61,161 nucleotides of DNA from Verrucomicrobiota bacterium (GTDB lineage Bacteria; Verrucomicrobiota; Verrucomicrobiia; Limisphaerales; UBA9464), in assembly GCA_008933025.1 (NCBI GenBank), contig WBXI01000003.1, positions 1-61,161 on the forward strand, in the 5' to 3' direction. Positions 46,717 through 55,421 of this stretch are shown here, piece by piece; position 1 is the first letter of the stretch, and every line of letters starts with the position of its first letter. The notes below the pieces were generated by a model that ran no database searches, was not told where the DNA came from, and worked only from the letters and a program-made list of their open reading frames with translations. Made by a program: the position numbers and the translations under genes.

Positions 46717-47846
46717 GAATCCTCGAACTCGGTAAATTCTACCCACCCGAGCGGGGTGGGATGGAGACCCTGCTGCAGCTTTGGACCGAGGGGTTCGCCG
46801 CGCGGGGCCACGACGTGACCTGCGTGGTTGCCAACCGCGGGGCCAAGACCGTCCGGGAAACCCACGGCCGCCTCCGGATCGAACGTCTGGCGCGGTTTGG
46901 CGAAGCCTTCTCGGTCTCCTTCTGCCCCGCCTATCCCGGTGCCACCCGCCGCCATCCGGCCGAAATCATCCACGCCCATTTCCCGAATCCCCTCGCCGAC
47001 CTCGCCATTCTCCGCGCGCCGCGGGAAACCCCGGTCGTGGTCCATTGGCACAGCGACATCGTGCGGCAGAAGGCCCTGATGCGGCTCTACCAACCGCTCC
47101 AATCGGCCATGCTCCGGCGCGCGACGCGCATCGTGGTCGCGACACCGATGCACCTCGAGTACTCGGCGTGGCTTGCCCCGCATGCCTCCAAGGTGGTGGT
47201 CATTCCTTTCGGACTGGATCTGGCCCGTTTTGCCGCGACCCCCGCGCTGGAAGCCCGTGCCGCGACCCTGCGCGCCCAGTCCCGCGGCAAGACGGTTTTT
47301 TTGAACGTGGGCCGACTCGTCGGTTACAAGGGTCAGCGCCACGCGATCGAGGCGTTGCCTCGGGTTCCGGAAGCCGAACTCTGGATCGCCGGGACCGGGC
47401 CCCTCGAGGACGAACTCCGTCGACTCGCCGCCGACCTCGGCGTCGGCGATCGGGTGCGTTTTCTCGGCAACGTGCCCGATTCGGATCTCCCGGCCCTGCT
47501 CCACGCCTGCGACGTCTTCCTCTTTCCATCCATCACCCCCAACGAGGCGTTCGGCCTGGTTTTCGTCGAGGCCATGGCCTGCTCCAAGCCACTGATTGCT
47601 TGTCGGTTGAAGTCGGGCGTGCCATACGTTTGCCGATCGGATGTGAACGGCCTGCTGGTTTCACCGGGTAGCTCCGACGAACTCGAGGTTGCGATGCGCA
47701 CGCTAATTGCTTCACCGGATCTCCGTTCGAGTCTTGGACAGGCAGGCTTGAAGCGCTCCCGGGAGGAATTCTCCCTGGAACGAATGCTCGATCGGCATCT
47801 CGAGCTCTTCGGGTCGCTGGCAAATCCCGTGGCGAACGTCGGATGA
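46713..47846 (+). CDS. GT4-family glycosyltransferase, coupled to WecA-type gene
   Basis: A 377-residue GT4 enzyme. It opens RILELGKFYPPERGGMET, the classical GT4 start. The linker has VVVIPFGLDLARFAA. The donor domain has FLNVGRLVGYKGQRHAIEAL, LWIAGTGPLEDELRRLA and FPSITPNEAFGLVFVEAMACSKPLIA, with both glutamates of the E-X7-E motif. Both ends overlap neighbours by four bases (ATGA with the previous transferase and with the WecA-type gene), a very tight coupling. It is a candidate to add the first sugars to the lipid-linked primer made by the enzyme encoded next. Confidence 0.92.
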   Translation: MRILELGKFYPPERGGMETLLQLWTEGFAARGHDVTCVVANRGAKTVRETHGRLRIERLARFGEAFSVSFCPAYPGATRRHPAEIIHAHFPNPLADLAILRAPRETPVVVHWHSDIVRQKALMRLYQPLQSAMLRRATRIVVATPMHLEYSAWLAPHASKVVVIPFGLDLARFAATPALEARAATLRAQSRGKTVFLNVGRLVGYKGQRHAIEALPRVPEAELWIAGTGPLEDELRRLAADLGVGDRVRFLGNVPDSDLPALLHACDVFLFPSITPNEAFGLVFVEAMACSKPLIACRLKSGVPYVCRSDVNGLLVSPGSSDELEVAMRTLIASPDLRSSLGQAGLKRSREEFSLERMLDRHLELFGSLANPVANVG

Positions 47847-48940
47847 CGCAATACAAAACCTATCTGGCGATGCTTCTGGCGTCCTCCGCCGGCGCTTGGC
47901 TGTTCACGCCGTGGGCGATTCGTCTGGCCAAACGGTGGGGTGCGGTCGACGTGCCGAACGCCCGGAAGATCCACCTCGAACCCATGCCGCGCATGGGCGG
48001 TGTCGCCGTCTTCCTCGGTTTCTGCCTGCCTTGGGCCGGCCTCTATCTCCTGCACAATCCGGTGGCCGCCGCGTTTCAGGAATTCGAGAAACGCTTCGCC
48101 GCCTTGATACTCGGCGCCACATCGATGCTCGTCCTCGGCATCTACGACGACATCAAGGGCGCCGATGCCACCAAGAAATTCCTGTTCCAGACCCTCACGG
48201 CCATCGGTCTCTGGGCCGCCGACATCCGCATCGAACAGGTCGCCACCCCCTGGGGTGCTCCCATCGAACTCGGCTGGTTCAGCCTTCCCATCTCCGTCTT
48301 CTGGATCGTCGGCGTCACCAATGCCATCAACCTCCTCGACGGCATCGATGGCCTGGTCGCCGGTGTCACCACGGTGATGGCGCTGTGCCTGGCCATCCTG
48401 AATGTCCTCTCGGGAAACATCCTCATCGCGCTCCTGACGCTCTGTCTGGCCGGTGCCTGCCTCGGTTTCCTCCCGTACAACCATTCGCCGGCCCGCATCT
48501 TTCTGGGCGATTCCGGCTCGCTCACCATCGGCATGGTCCTCGCCTGCATCGGCATCCTGTCCCTCTTCAAGGAAGGCCACCAGACCGCCAGCCCGTTGCT
48601 TTCCGTCCCCCTCATCCTGTTCGGTCTCCCGCTCTTCGACACCCTCCGGGTCATGGTCCATCGCCTCTCGCGCGGCCAGTCGATGTTCAAGGCGGACCGC
48701 AACCACGTGCACCATCGGTTGCTCGACATGGGACTCAACCAGCGCCAGGTCGCGTGGGCCCTCTATGGCGTCGCCGCGGGTCTCGGTTCGACCGCGATCC
48801 TCCTGTCGCGCCTCGAGCATGGCCGCCAACTGATCTTCAGCGTCGTCTTCGCCGGCCTCGCCGCCGGATCCTACGTCGTCTGGAGATTCCTCCTCCGCGG
48901 CCGATCGCAGGAAGCCGGGGGCGGCAGCCTCAAGGATTGA
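47843..48940 (+). CDS. wecA: undecaprenyl-phosphate sugar-1-phosphate transferase (WecA/TagO type)
   Basis: A 365-residue integral membrane enzyme of the MraY/WecA family, which starts glycan synthesis by moving a sugar-1-phosphate (often GlcNAc) to undecaprenyl phosphate. Signatures are NARKIHLEPMPRMGGVAVF, GIYDDIKGADATKKF (the DD pair), NAINLLDGIDGLVAG and LGDSGSLTIG. The GlcNAc-type histidine motif NHVHHRLLDMG is WecA-like and argues against MraY. About 10-11 helices are visible. The gene overlaps the preceding glycosyltransferase by four bases. Which glycan it serves (O-antigen-like, exopolysaccharide or wall polymer) is not clear, and the Wzc/Wza set is 10 kb away. Confidence 0.92.
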   Translation: MTQYKTYLAMLLASSAGAWLFTPWAIRLAKRWGAVDVPNARKIHLEPMPRMGGVAVFLGFCLPWAGLYLLHNPVAAAFQEFEKRFAALILGATSMLVLGIYDDIKGADATKKFLFQTLTAIGLWAADIRIEQVATPWGAPIELGWFSLPISVFWIVGVTNAINLLDGIDGLVAGVTTVMALCLAILNVLSGNILIALLTLCLAGACLGFLPYNHSPARIFLGDSGSLTIGMVLACIGILSLFKEGHQTASPLLSVPLILFGLPLFDTLRVMVHRLSRGQSMFKADRNHVHHRLLDMGLNQRQVAWALYGVAAGLGSTAILLSRLEHGRQLIFSVVFAGLAAGSYVVWRFLLRGRSQEAGGGSLKD

Positions 48941-48948
48941 TCCAGGCC

Positions 48949-50151
48949 ATGCTCGAGTACGAAGTCGCGCTGGATCGCCTTCTGGCGTCCCTCGCGCCGG
49001 CATCCCCGGTCTCGCTGCCCATCCACGCCCTGGCGAACGGTCCCGCCCCCCGCTTCCTCGCCGCCGATCTCACAAGTCCCGTTCCCCTTCCCCTCGCCGA
49101 CAATTCCGCGATGGACGGCTACGCGGTGCGCGCCGCCGACACCCGTTCTCCCCACGCCACGCTCCAACTTGTCGGCAGCATCGCGGCGGGGAGCGTTCCT
49201 TCTTGTTTCGTTGGACCGGGCCAAGCCGCGCGCATCTTCACCGGCGCTCCCCTCCCCCCCGGGGCCGATGCCGTCGTCATGCAGGAAGACACGGAAACCG
49301 ACCCCGCCAGACCCGGAACCGTGCGGATCCTCGACCCGGCAAAACCGTGGGAAAACGTGCGGTTCGCCGGCGAGGACGTGCGTCTGGGGGCGATCGTCGG
49401 GCGTGTGGGCGACCCGCTTTCGCCGACCCGTCTCGCCTTGCTCGGGGCCACCGGTCTCCGCGAGGTGCCGGTCTTCCCCCAACCGCGCGTCGCGCTGATC
49501 GCCACCGGTTCCGAATTGGCCGCCCCGGGTGCCGCCCCACGCCCCGGCAGCATCCATGAAAGCAACCTGCTACCCCTCGAACTCCTCGTCCGTTCCGCCG
49601 GCGGCCTTCCCGTCGCTTCCGCCATCGTTCCCGACGACCGAAACCTCCTTGCCGACGCCATCCGTCGCGCCGCCGACATCGCCGACATCGTCCTGACCAT
49701 CGGCGGCGCCTCGGTCGGCGAACACGATTTGGTCAAACCCTGCGCGGTCGACGCCGGATTCGAAATCGACTTCTGGAAACTCGCGCTGAAACCCGGCAAG
49801 CCGTTCTTCGTCGGTCGCCGCGGCAACGTCCATCTCCTCGGCGTTCCCGGCAATCCGGTCTCCGCCTTCGTCACCACCGTCCTGATGGTCCAACCGGCCG
49901 TCCGTCGCCTCGCGGGCGCCCGCGATCCGCGCCCGCCGACATCGCCCGCCTTCCTCGGCGCCGCCCTGTCCAATCCCGATGGCCGCCGCCACTTCGTCCG
50001 CGTGGCGGTCGACCGCGACGGCACCGCGCGTTCCGCGGGCGTGCAGGCGTCGCACGCGCTTGCCTCGCTGGCCCAGGCCGACGGACTCGTCGACGTGCCG
50101 CCGCGAACCACGCTCGCCGCCGGCCAGCGCATCGACGCGATCCGTTGGTGA
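48949..50151 (+). CDS. moeA: molybdopterin molybdenumtransferase MoeA
   Basis: A 400-residue enzyme inserting molybdate into adenylylated molybdopterin. The N-terminal region has NSAMDGYAVRAAD and ARIFTGAPLPPGADAVVMQEDT. The MPT-binding domain has IATGSEL, the TIGGASVGEHD loop, PGKPFFVGR and LGVPGNPVSAF, all diagnostic. The C-terminal beta domain (about 325-400) is complete. It starts eight bases after the WecA-type gene and so shares its transcript, although the functions are unrelated. No other molybdenum cofactor gene is in the window. Confidence 0.95.
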   Translation: MLEYEVALDRLLASLAPASPVSLPIHALANGPAPRFLAADLTSPVPLPLADNSAMDGYAVRAADTRSPHATLQLVGSIAAGSVPSCFVGPGQAARIFTGAPLPPGADAVVMQEDTETDPARPGTVRILDPAKPWENVRFAGEDVRLGAIVGRVGDPLSPTRLALLGATGLREVPVFPQPRVALIATGSELAAPGAAPRPGSIHESNLLPLELLVRSAGGLPVASAIVPDDRNLLADAIRRAADIADIVLTIGGASVGEHDLVKPCAVDAGFEIDFWKLALKPGKPFFVGRRGNVHLLGVPGNPVSAFVTTVLMVQPAVRRLAGARDPRPPTSPAFLGAALSNPDGRRHFVRVAVDRDGTARSAGVQASHALASLAQADGLVDVPPRTTLAAGQRIDAIRW

Positions 50152-50162
50152 CCGACGGCGCG

Positions 50163-50182
50163 CGCATCTTTTCGAAGATGCG
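50163..50182 (+). other. perfect hairpin 12 bases after moeA
   Basis: CGCATCTT (50163-50170), a TTCG tetraloop, and AAGATGCG (50175-50182) form a perfect eight-base stem with an extra-stable UUCG loop. No T-run follows, so it is probably an mRNA 3'-end stabiliser or a Rho-associated structure and not an intrinsic terminator. Confidence 0.5.
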
Positions 50183-50304
50183 AGACCGGCCGGCCACGGC
50201 GGTCGCCGTGGGATGGCGGACCCAGGATGTCCCGATGCCCCCGGGCTTGGCCCCTCGCGGGACCGCGGCTTCCCATGCCCGGCCCGTTCGGCCAGCATTC
50301 CCCC

Positions 50305-51237
50305 ATGCAACCGGTGGAAATCCAGACCGCGGAAGCGCGCTTCGAAGTGCATCCCGAATTGGGCGGCTGGCTGACCTCGTATTCCCGCGAGGTCGCCGGA
50401 AAGGGACGCATCGACGTCCTTCACTCCGATCCGGACGCCGTCGCCCGCCATCCGAAGGACATGTGGGCCGGCATCCCGCTGCTGTTCCCGCTGGTCAGCT
50501 TCAACCACGTTCCCGGTGCCGAACATCACTACGAGTGGCAAGGCCAACGCCACGCCCTGCCCCAGCACGGCTTCGCGCGCCGTCTCCCGTGGACCGTCCT
50601 CGGCACCTCGCCCGACGCCGTCGCCATGGAACTGGTCGACACGCCATCGACACGCGCCGCCTGGCCTTTCTCTTTTTCGCACCGTCTCGAGTACCGGTTG
50701 GATGGCGGCCGTCTGGTCGCGCGCCATGCGGTGACGAACCGCTCCCCCGGACCGATGCCGTTCGCCTGCGGCATCCATCCCTACCTGCGCGTCCCGCTCG
50801 TCGCCGGCGGCGATCGCGACGCCTGCCGGGTGAAAATTCCCCGCGCCCAGCGCCTGAATCCGATCGGGCGTTGGGATGGCTTTTTCGGGGAACCCTTCCC
50901 GGCGCGGGACCTGTCGATCGCCGGTGATTACAGCGGGACGCTGTTCCTCGGGGAACTGGCGGAGCCGGAACTGCGTCTCGTCGACCCGGCGGCCGGCGTG
51001 GAAACGGTGCTGAACTGGTCGGGTGCGCCCGGCTTCCGCAACGTCGCGTTGTGGTCGCGGACACCGCGGGAACCCTACTTTTGTCTGGAGCCGTGGACGG
51101 CCTTGCCCAACGCGTTCACGCGGGCGGAGCCGGGGGAACTGATCGTGTTGGAACCGGGCGGCACCTGGACGGCCCATTGGTGGCTCGACGCCGTCGCCTC
51201 CCACGGGCCGTCGGTTCCTCGGCCGCCGGGTCGATGA
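50305..51237 (+). CDS. aldose 1-epimerase family protein
   Basis: A 310-residue beta-sandwich protein of the galactose-mutarotase family, closest to the YeaD-like glucose-6-phosphate 1-epimerases. The catalytic histidine pattern is visible: PQHGFARRLPW in the first half and CGIHPYLRVP later, with a Glu in the last third (FCLEPWTALPNA). The start is ATG 50305 (MQPVEIQTAEARFEV). The open frame upstream is proline-rich and not family-like. It interconverts alpha and beta anomers of a sugar or sugar phosphate. The tRNA-Gln gene follows 98 bases after the stop. Confidence 0.85.
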   Translation: MQPVEIQTAEARFEVHPELGGWLTSYSREVAGKGRIDVLHSDPDAVARHPKDMWAGIPLLFPLVSFNHVPGAEHHYEWQGQRHALPQHGFARRLPWTVLGTSPDAVAMELVDTPSTRAAWPFSFSHRLEYRLDGGRLVARHAVTNRSPGPMPFACGIHPYLRVPLVAGGDRDACRVKIPRAQRLNPIGRWDGFFGEPFPARDLSIAGDYSGTLFLGELAEPELRLVDPAAGVETVLNWSGAPGFRNVALWSRTPREPYFCLEPWTALPNAFTRAEPGELIVLEPGGTWTAHWWLDAVASHGPSVPRPPGR

Positions 51238-51295
51238 TCCGGCCCGCCACCCGTCGCTTTTCGCACCCACTGACGCACGACTCCGGAAAAAGAGA

Positions 51296-51323
51296 TTGCC
51301 CGAAACCGGGCGCTGCCTAGTTT
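51296..51323 (+). promoter_or_regulatory. candidate promoter of tRNA-Gln
   Basis: TTGCCC (51296-51301) and TAGTTT (51318-51323) are separated by 16 bases. The -10 box ends 12 bases before the tRNA, so transcription would start about six bases upstream of the mature 5' end. A short A-rich run lies just before the -35 box, and a G/C-rich stretch follows the -10 box, as in stable-RNA promoters. Confidence 0.45.
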
Positions 51324-51335
51324 TCCACGCGCTGT

Positions 51336-51409
51336 TGGCCGATGGTGTAAAGGTAGCACAGGGGTCTTTGGAGCCCTTAGTCATGGTTCGAATCCATGTC
51401 GGCCAGCCA
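51336..51409 (+). tRNA. tRNA-Gln, anticodon TTG
   Basis: A full cloverleaf: acceptor TGGCCGA pairs with TCGGCCA. The D-arm is GTG-TAAAGGTAG-CAC. The anticodon arm GGGGT-CTTTGGA-GCCCT puts TTG at positions 34-36. The T-arm is CATGG-TTCGAAT-CCATG. Discriminator G and an encoded CCA complete the 3' end (51406-51409). It reads CAA and probably CAG. No integrase or direct repeat of the tRNA end is visible nearby. A sialidase gene begins 41 bases downstream. Confidence 0.97.
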
Positions 51410-51449
51410 ATCGTCAGCCACGCGCTCCCCGCTCCTTGCCGTCTGGCCC

Positions 51450-52517
51450 ATGCGCTTCCCCTTCTTCCTGGCCCTCCCGTTCGCACTTGCCGCCGCGTCT
51501 CCCGGCGAGGTCCTGCGCGAGTTCGTCTACGACTCCGCACCGTTTCCCGAGTGCCACGCCTCCACCATCGCCGAAACCCCCGGGGGTCTCGTCGCGTCGT
51601 GGTTCGGCGGCACCAGGGAGAAACATCCCGACGTCGGCATCTGGGTTGCCCGACACGACGCCGGCCATTGGTCGGCTCCCGAAGAGGTCGCCAACGGCGT
51701 CCAGTCGGATGGACGCCGCCTGCCCTGCTGGAATCCCGTGCTCCACGCCGCGCGTTCGGGCGAACTCCTGCTCTTCTACAAAGTGGGGCCGTCGCCCGAT
51801 ACCTGGTGGGGATTGCTCCGGACCAGCCGTGACAACGGCCGCTCTTGGTCCGCCCCGATCCATTTCCCGCGCGACATCCTCGGGCCCGTCCGCAACCACC
51901 CCGTCGAACTCGGCGACGGCACGCTGCTGTGCGGGAGCAGCACCGAGGACGGCGGATGGAAGGTCCACTTCGAGCGCACGAAGGACAACGGCCGGAACTG
52001 GGAACGATCCCCGTCCGTGCCCGACCCGCTCCACGGCGAGTTGATCCAACCGGCCCTTGCAGTCCTCGGCCCCGACCGCGTCGCCGCCTTCTGCCGCAGC
52101 CGGCACGGGGCCATCTACCGCACCGACACCCATGACGGCGGCAAGTCGTGGTCGGAACCCCGCCCCACGTCGCTACCGAATCCCAACAGCGGCATCGACG
52201 CGGTGACGTTGCGCGACGGCAGGATCCTGCTCGTCTACAACCATACCGGCGGCCTCTGGGGCCGGCGTTCGCCGTTGAACGTGGCGCTTTCGAAGGACGG
52301 CGACACGTGGGAGGCCGCGGCCGTGCTCGAGGACGAACCCCAGCGGGAGTTTTCGTACCCGGCCGTGATCCAGACCACCGACGGCCTCGTGCACGTCGCC
52401 TACACCTGGAAACGGAAGCGCATCCGCCACGTCGTGCTCGATCCCTCCAAACTCGAACCCCATCCGATCCGCGATTGGGACCACTCCCTGCGGCCGGCCC
52501 GGCCCGCACAGCCCTAG
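51450..52517 (+). CDS. secreted sialidase/BNR-repeat family protein
   Basis: A 355-residue beta-propeller with a signal peptide (RFPFFLALPFALAAASPG). Three clear Asp boxes of the S/T-x-D-x-G-x-x-W type occur (TSRDNGRSW; TKDNGRNW; HDGGKSW), and a fourth is degenerate (SKDGDTWE). The N-terminal AETPGGLVASWFGGTREKHPD resembles the exo-alpha-sialidase family found in Verrucomicrobia and Planctomycetes. Whether it cleaves sialic acid is unknown, and the canonical Arg triad cannot be confirmed from this reading. The start is ATG 51450, and the frame upstream runs into the tRNA. A second sialidase-like gene is at 57164. Confidence 0.84.
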   Translation: MRFPFFLALPFALAAASPGEVLREFVYDSAPFPECHASTIAETPGGLVASWFGGTREKHPDVGIWVARHDAGHWSAPEEVANGVQSDGRRLPCWNPVLHAARSGELLLFYKVGPSPDTWWGLLRTSRDNGRSWSAPIHFPRDILGPVRNHPVELGDGTLLCGSSTEDGGWKVHFERTKDNGRNWERSPSVPDPLHGELIQPALAVLGPDRVAAFCRSRHGAIYRTDTHDGGKSWSEPRPTSLPNPNSGIDAVTLRDGRILLVYNHTGGLWGRRSPLNVALSKDGDTWEAAAVLEDEPQREFSYPAVIQTTDGLVHVAYTWKRKRIRHVVLDPSKLEPHPIRDWDHSLRPARPAQP

Positions 52518-52637
52518 CGGCCGTCCGAAAACGCGAAGGCGGCCCGCGGCGGGAGATTTTGGTCCAGGCCGGGGCGTCGAAGGGGGAGCAGACCCGCCGC
52601 CGGACCCTCCCCGAAACGACGGGATCCCCGCGGGTTT

Positions 52638-53066
52638 TCAGACGGGCCCCGGGCCGCGCCGCCCGAATCCAATCCCCTCCAGCACCGCCACGCTGCGCCC
52701 GAGGTCTTTCTCCATCACGAGCACGAGGTCGTTGGTGAAGGCCGACGTGATCACGATGTCGATCCCTTCCCGCGCCAGTGCATCGGCGATCGTCGCGACG
52801 AACCCCACGCAATAGAACGGTTTGCCGCAGCGGATGTTGATCAACCGCCACCGCTCGGGGTTGGCCTCGTGCTCGCCGAGCAGGGGAAGGTTCCCGATGG
52901 CGGTGACCACGGTCGTCTCGTCCGGATCCCGGATCACCATCAGGTGTTGTTCGGCGTGCCGCACCTCCCGGACCCGCGCGTACACGTACACGCCCGGGTC
53001 GACCGCGAACCCACTGGCCCGGATCACCTCCCGGATCGTCTCCCGGTAGTTCGCGTGGGATGCCAT
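52638..53066 (-). CDS. ACT-domain protein (CASTOR/ACT_7-like)
   Basis: A 142-residue protein with two ACT-like halves. The second half has CVGFVATIADALAREGIDIVITSAFTNDLVLV, which fits the amino-acid-binding ACT_7 pattern (hydrophobic helix, 'aGIsv' strand, 'tDyilV' strand). The first half is 'YARVREVRHAEQHLMVIRDP'. It would bind a small ligand, perhaps an amino acid, and the role is unknown. It lies downstream of the WecG/TagA-type gene on the same strand with 55 bases between. The start is ATG 53066, since the preceding frame is Arg/Pro-rich. Confidence 0.65.
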   Translation of the reverse strand: MASHANYRETIREVIRASGFAVDPGVYVYARVREVRHAEQHLMVIRDPDETTVVTAIGNLPLLGEHEANPERWRLINIRCGKPFYCVGFVATIADALAREGIDIVITSAFTNDLVLVMEKDLGRSVAVLEGIGFGRRGPGPV

Positions 53067-53121
53067 GGGCGCGGTTCGGTCGCGGGAACCGGCGACGCGC
53101 GCCGGGACCGCTGGGATTGGG

Positions 53122-53895
53122 TCAGGCATCGAGCGCGTACTTGCGCGCGCCCGTCCATTGGCCGAGCAGTTTCCACACGAAGAGCGGATTGTTCCGGAGA
53201 TAGCGCTTCCAGAGGCGCCGCGGCTCCTGCACGAGCCGGTACAACCATTCGAACCCGCTGCGCTGGATCCAGCGCGGGGCCTGGCTCACACGCCCCGCGT
53301 GGAAATCGAAGGCCGCACCCACCCCGAGCATCACCTTGGCGTCGAGCCGTCCGGTCATCGACGCCATGAACCGCTCCTGTTTCGGGGTGCTGAGCCCGAC
53401 CCAGAAGAAGTCGGGGCGCGCCGCCTTCACCCGTGCGGCGAGGTCGCGTTCCTCCGACTCGTTCAACGGCCGGAACGGCGGGGTGTAGGTCCCCACGATC
53501 CGGATCCCGGGAAAGCGCTTTTCGAGATTCGCCTTCAGCTCCTCGGCGACGCCCGTGTTGCCGCCGTAGAAGAAGTGCGTCGCGCCCGAGGTCCGGCTCC
53601 ATTCGAAAACCCGTTCCATCAACTCGGGGCCGTAGACCCGCGACATCGAGGCGTGACCCGCCATCCATCCCAACCAAACCATCGGCATGCCGTCGGGCGT
53701 GGTGAGGAGCGAGCGGTTGTGGATCCGCCGCAGCGCGTCGTCCCCCTGCGACTCGATGACGCCGTGAACGCCGGTGACGCAAACGTAGCCACGACGGTCG
53801 TTGGCGATGGCATCGGCCAGCGTGGCGACGGCCGTGTCGAGGTTGAGCACGGACACGCCGACGCCGAGAACGTTGACCCGGGGCGGCAATAGCAT
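53122..53895 (-). CDS. WecG/TagA/CpsF-family glycosyltransferase (GT26)
   Basis: A 257-residue membrane-associated transferase. It has VNVLGVGVSVLNLDTAVATL at the start, TTPDGMPMVWLGWM, the phosphate-binding-like FYGGNTGVAEELKANLEKRFPG, WVGLSTPKQERFM, and the C-terminal VGAAFDFHAGRVSQAPRW-x-x-x-GFEWLYRLVQEPRRL, the GT26 hallmark. GT26 enzymes add the second sugar (ManNAc or similar) to a WecA-type primer, so this could act after the WecA-type enzyme at 47843. The start ATG 53895 gives the usual start of the fold. A longer start at 53961 is possible. Confidence 0.9.
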   Translation of the reverse strand: MLLPPRVNVLGVGVSVLNLDTAVATLADAIANDRRGYVCVTGVHGVIESQGDDALRRIHNRSLLTTPDGMPMVWLGWMAGHASMSRVYGPELMERVFEWSRTSGATHFFYGGNTGVAEELKANLEKRFPGIRIVGTYTPPFRPLNESEERDLAARVKAARPDFFWVGLSTPKQERFMASMTGRLDAKVMLGVGAAFDFHAGRVSQAPRWIQRSGFEWLYRLVQEPRRLWKRYLRNNPLFVWKLLGQWTGARKYALDA

Positions 53896-54069
53896 GGGCG
53901 GAGCTTCCGTTCCCGGCGCCCGGACTTCAAACCGGAAACCGACGGGAACGGCGCGGCGCATGCCACCGCACCGGTTGCCATGGGAAATTTCGCGCTTCGC
54001 GCCATTCCCCGCACTCCGCTAACCTCCGCCGATCGCAGTACAACACTGTCGCCAGCCATCACGCCCGTC

Positions 54070-55338
54070 ATGAACACCGTCACCGCCCTGAAAACCATCA
54101 AGGGCTCGACCAAGACCAAGGTCGAAGCCGAACTGTCCCGTACCGGCGGCCTGCTCCGCCTCGCCCCGGCCTGGGTTCCCCGCGCCTTCCTCCAGCCCGG
54201 CCTCCGCCTCAAGCTGCATCCCGACGACACCTATGCGTACGGCGCGGACCGCGGCGGCATCGACGAACGTTGGTTCGCGTCGACGACCGAGGCCGCGAAC
54301 GAAGGCCGCGTGCCCGACGAGGGCCTGAGCTACGTGGTCGTGGGCAACGAGCGCTTCACCCTCCGCAAGGCGGTCGAGGACGGCGGGGCAACGCTCGTCG
54401 GCAAGGCGATCTGGAAGAAGTACGGCCGTTGGCCCGTGTACTCGAAGTTCTTCGACAACATGGGACCGATCCCCCACCACATGCACCAGAGCGCCAAGCA
54501 GGCGAAGCTGGTGGGCCAGGAAGGCAAACCCGAGTCGTATTACTTCCCGCCCCAGCACAACAACGTGGGGAACAATTTCCCCTACACGTTCATGGGCTTC
54601 GAACCCGGCACCACCAAGGCGCAGGTGCGGAAATGCCTCGAGGATTGGAACAAGGGCGACAACGGCATCCTCGACCTGTCCAAAGCCTACCGCCTCAAGC
54701 CCGGTACCGGGTGGCTCATCGATCCCTGCATCCTCCACGCGCCCGGCTCGCTCTGCACCTACGAGCCGCAGTGGGGCAGCGACGTCTTCGGCATGTACCA
54801 GAGCATGGTCGAGGGCCGCTACGTGCCCTGGCGCCTCCTCGTGAAGGACATGCCCAAGGCCAAGCACCAGGACCTCGACTTCATCGTCGACCAGCTCGAC
54901 TGGGACAAGAACGTCGATCCGAAGTTCAAGGACAACCACTACCTCGAGCCCGTGCCCGTCGCCGACACCCGGAAGGAAGGGTTCGTCGACCGCTGGATCG
55001 TCTACGGCAAGGTGGACGGCGAACAGTTGTTCACCGCCAAGGAACTCACCGTGAACCCCGGCGTGAAGACCACGATCCGCGACAACGGCGCCTACGGCCT
55101 CATCTGCGTGCAAGGCTGCGGCAAGATCAACGGATTGCCGTTGAACAGCCCGAAGCTCATCCGATTCCACGAACTCACCGAAGACGAGTACTTCGCCACC
55201 GAGGACGGCGCCAAGGCCGGCGTCACCTTCGAGAACACCAGCGAGACCGAGCCCCTCGTGGTGCTCCGCTACTTCGGGCCCGAGGTGAATCCCGACGCCC
55301 CGGTCATGGGCGCCTACCGCAAGAACAAGTTCGCCTGA
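54070..55338 (+). CDS. phosphomannose isomerase (type I)-like cupin protein
   Basis: A 422-residue protein whose core follows the metal-dependent type I mannose-6-phosphate isomerase plan: PHHMHQSAKQAKLVGQEGKPESYYF, containing metal-binding His and Glu positions, then NNFPYTFMGFEPGTT, YRLKPGTGWLIDPCILHAPGS, and a C-terminal jelly-roll (TIRDNGAYGLICVQGCGKI). It is longer at the front than ManA, and the lid helices differ, so the true substrate may be another ketose or aldose phosphate. The start is ATG 54070 (MNTVTALK). A terminator follows 38 bases after the stop, so it is expressed alone. Confidence 0.72.
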   Translation: MNTVTALKTIKGSTKTKVEAELSRTGGLLRLAPAWVPRAFLQPGLRLKLHPDDTYAYGADRGGIDERWFASTTEAANEGRVPDEGLSYVVVGNERFTLRKAVEDGGATLVGKAIWKKYGRWPVYSKFFDNMGPIPHHMHQSAKQAKLVGQEGKPESYYFPPQHNNVGNNFPYTFMGFEPGTTKAQVRKCLEDWNKGDNGILDLSKAYRLKPGTGWLIDPCILHAPGSLCTYEPQWGSDVFGMYQSMVEGRYVPWRLLVKDMPKAKHQDLDFIVDQLDWDKNVDPKFKDNHYLEPVPVADTRKEGFVDRWIVYGKVDGEQLFTAKELTVNPGVKTTIRDNGAYGLICVQGCGKINGLPLNSPKLIRFHELTEDEYFATEDGAKAGVTFENTSETEPLVVLRYFGPEVNPDAPVMGAYRKNKFA

Positions 55339-55376
55339 GCGGCGCGGCGCCGTCCCGCGACGGCCGCCCCTTCCAA

Positions 55377-55405
55377 GCCGGGCCTGGCGACGGGCCCGGC
55401 TTTCT
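55377..55405 (+). terminator. intrinsic terminator after the cupin gene
   Basis: GCCGGGCC (55377-55384) pairs with GGCCCGGC (55393-55400) around an eight-base loop, followed by TTTCTT. It also sits 17 bases before the convergent DoxX gene stop, so it may serve only the plus strand. Confidence 0.75.
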
Positions 55406-55421
55406 TGCGCCCGGACCCGGA

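Noticed and set aside
49570..52851. A 1093-codon open frame on the minus strand across moeA, the epimerase and the sialidase
   Set aside because: Composition is Arg/Gly/Ala-rich with no domain, it runs antisense to three well-supported genes, and it crosses the tRNA.
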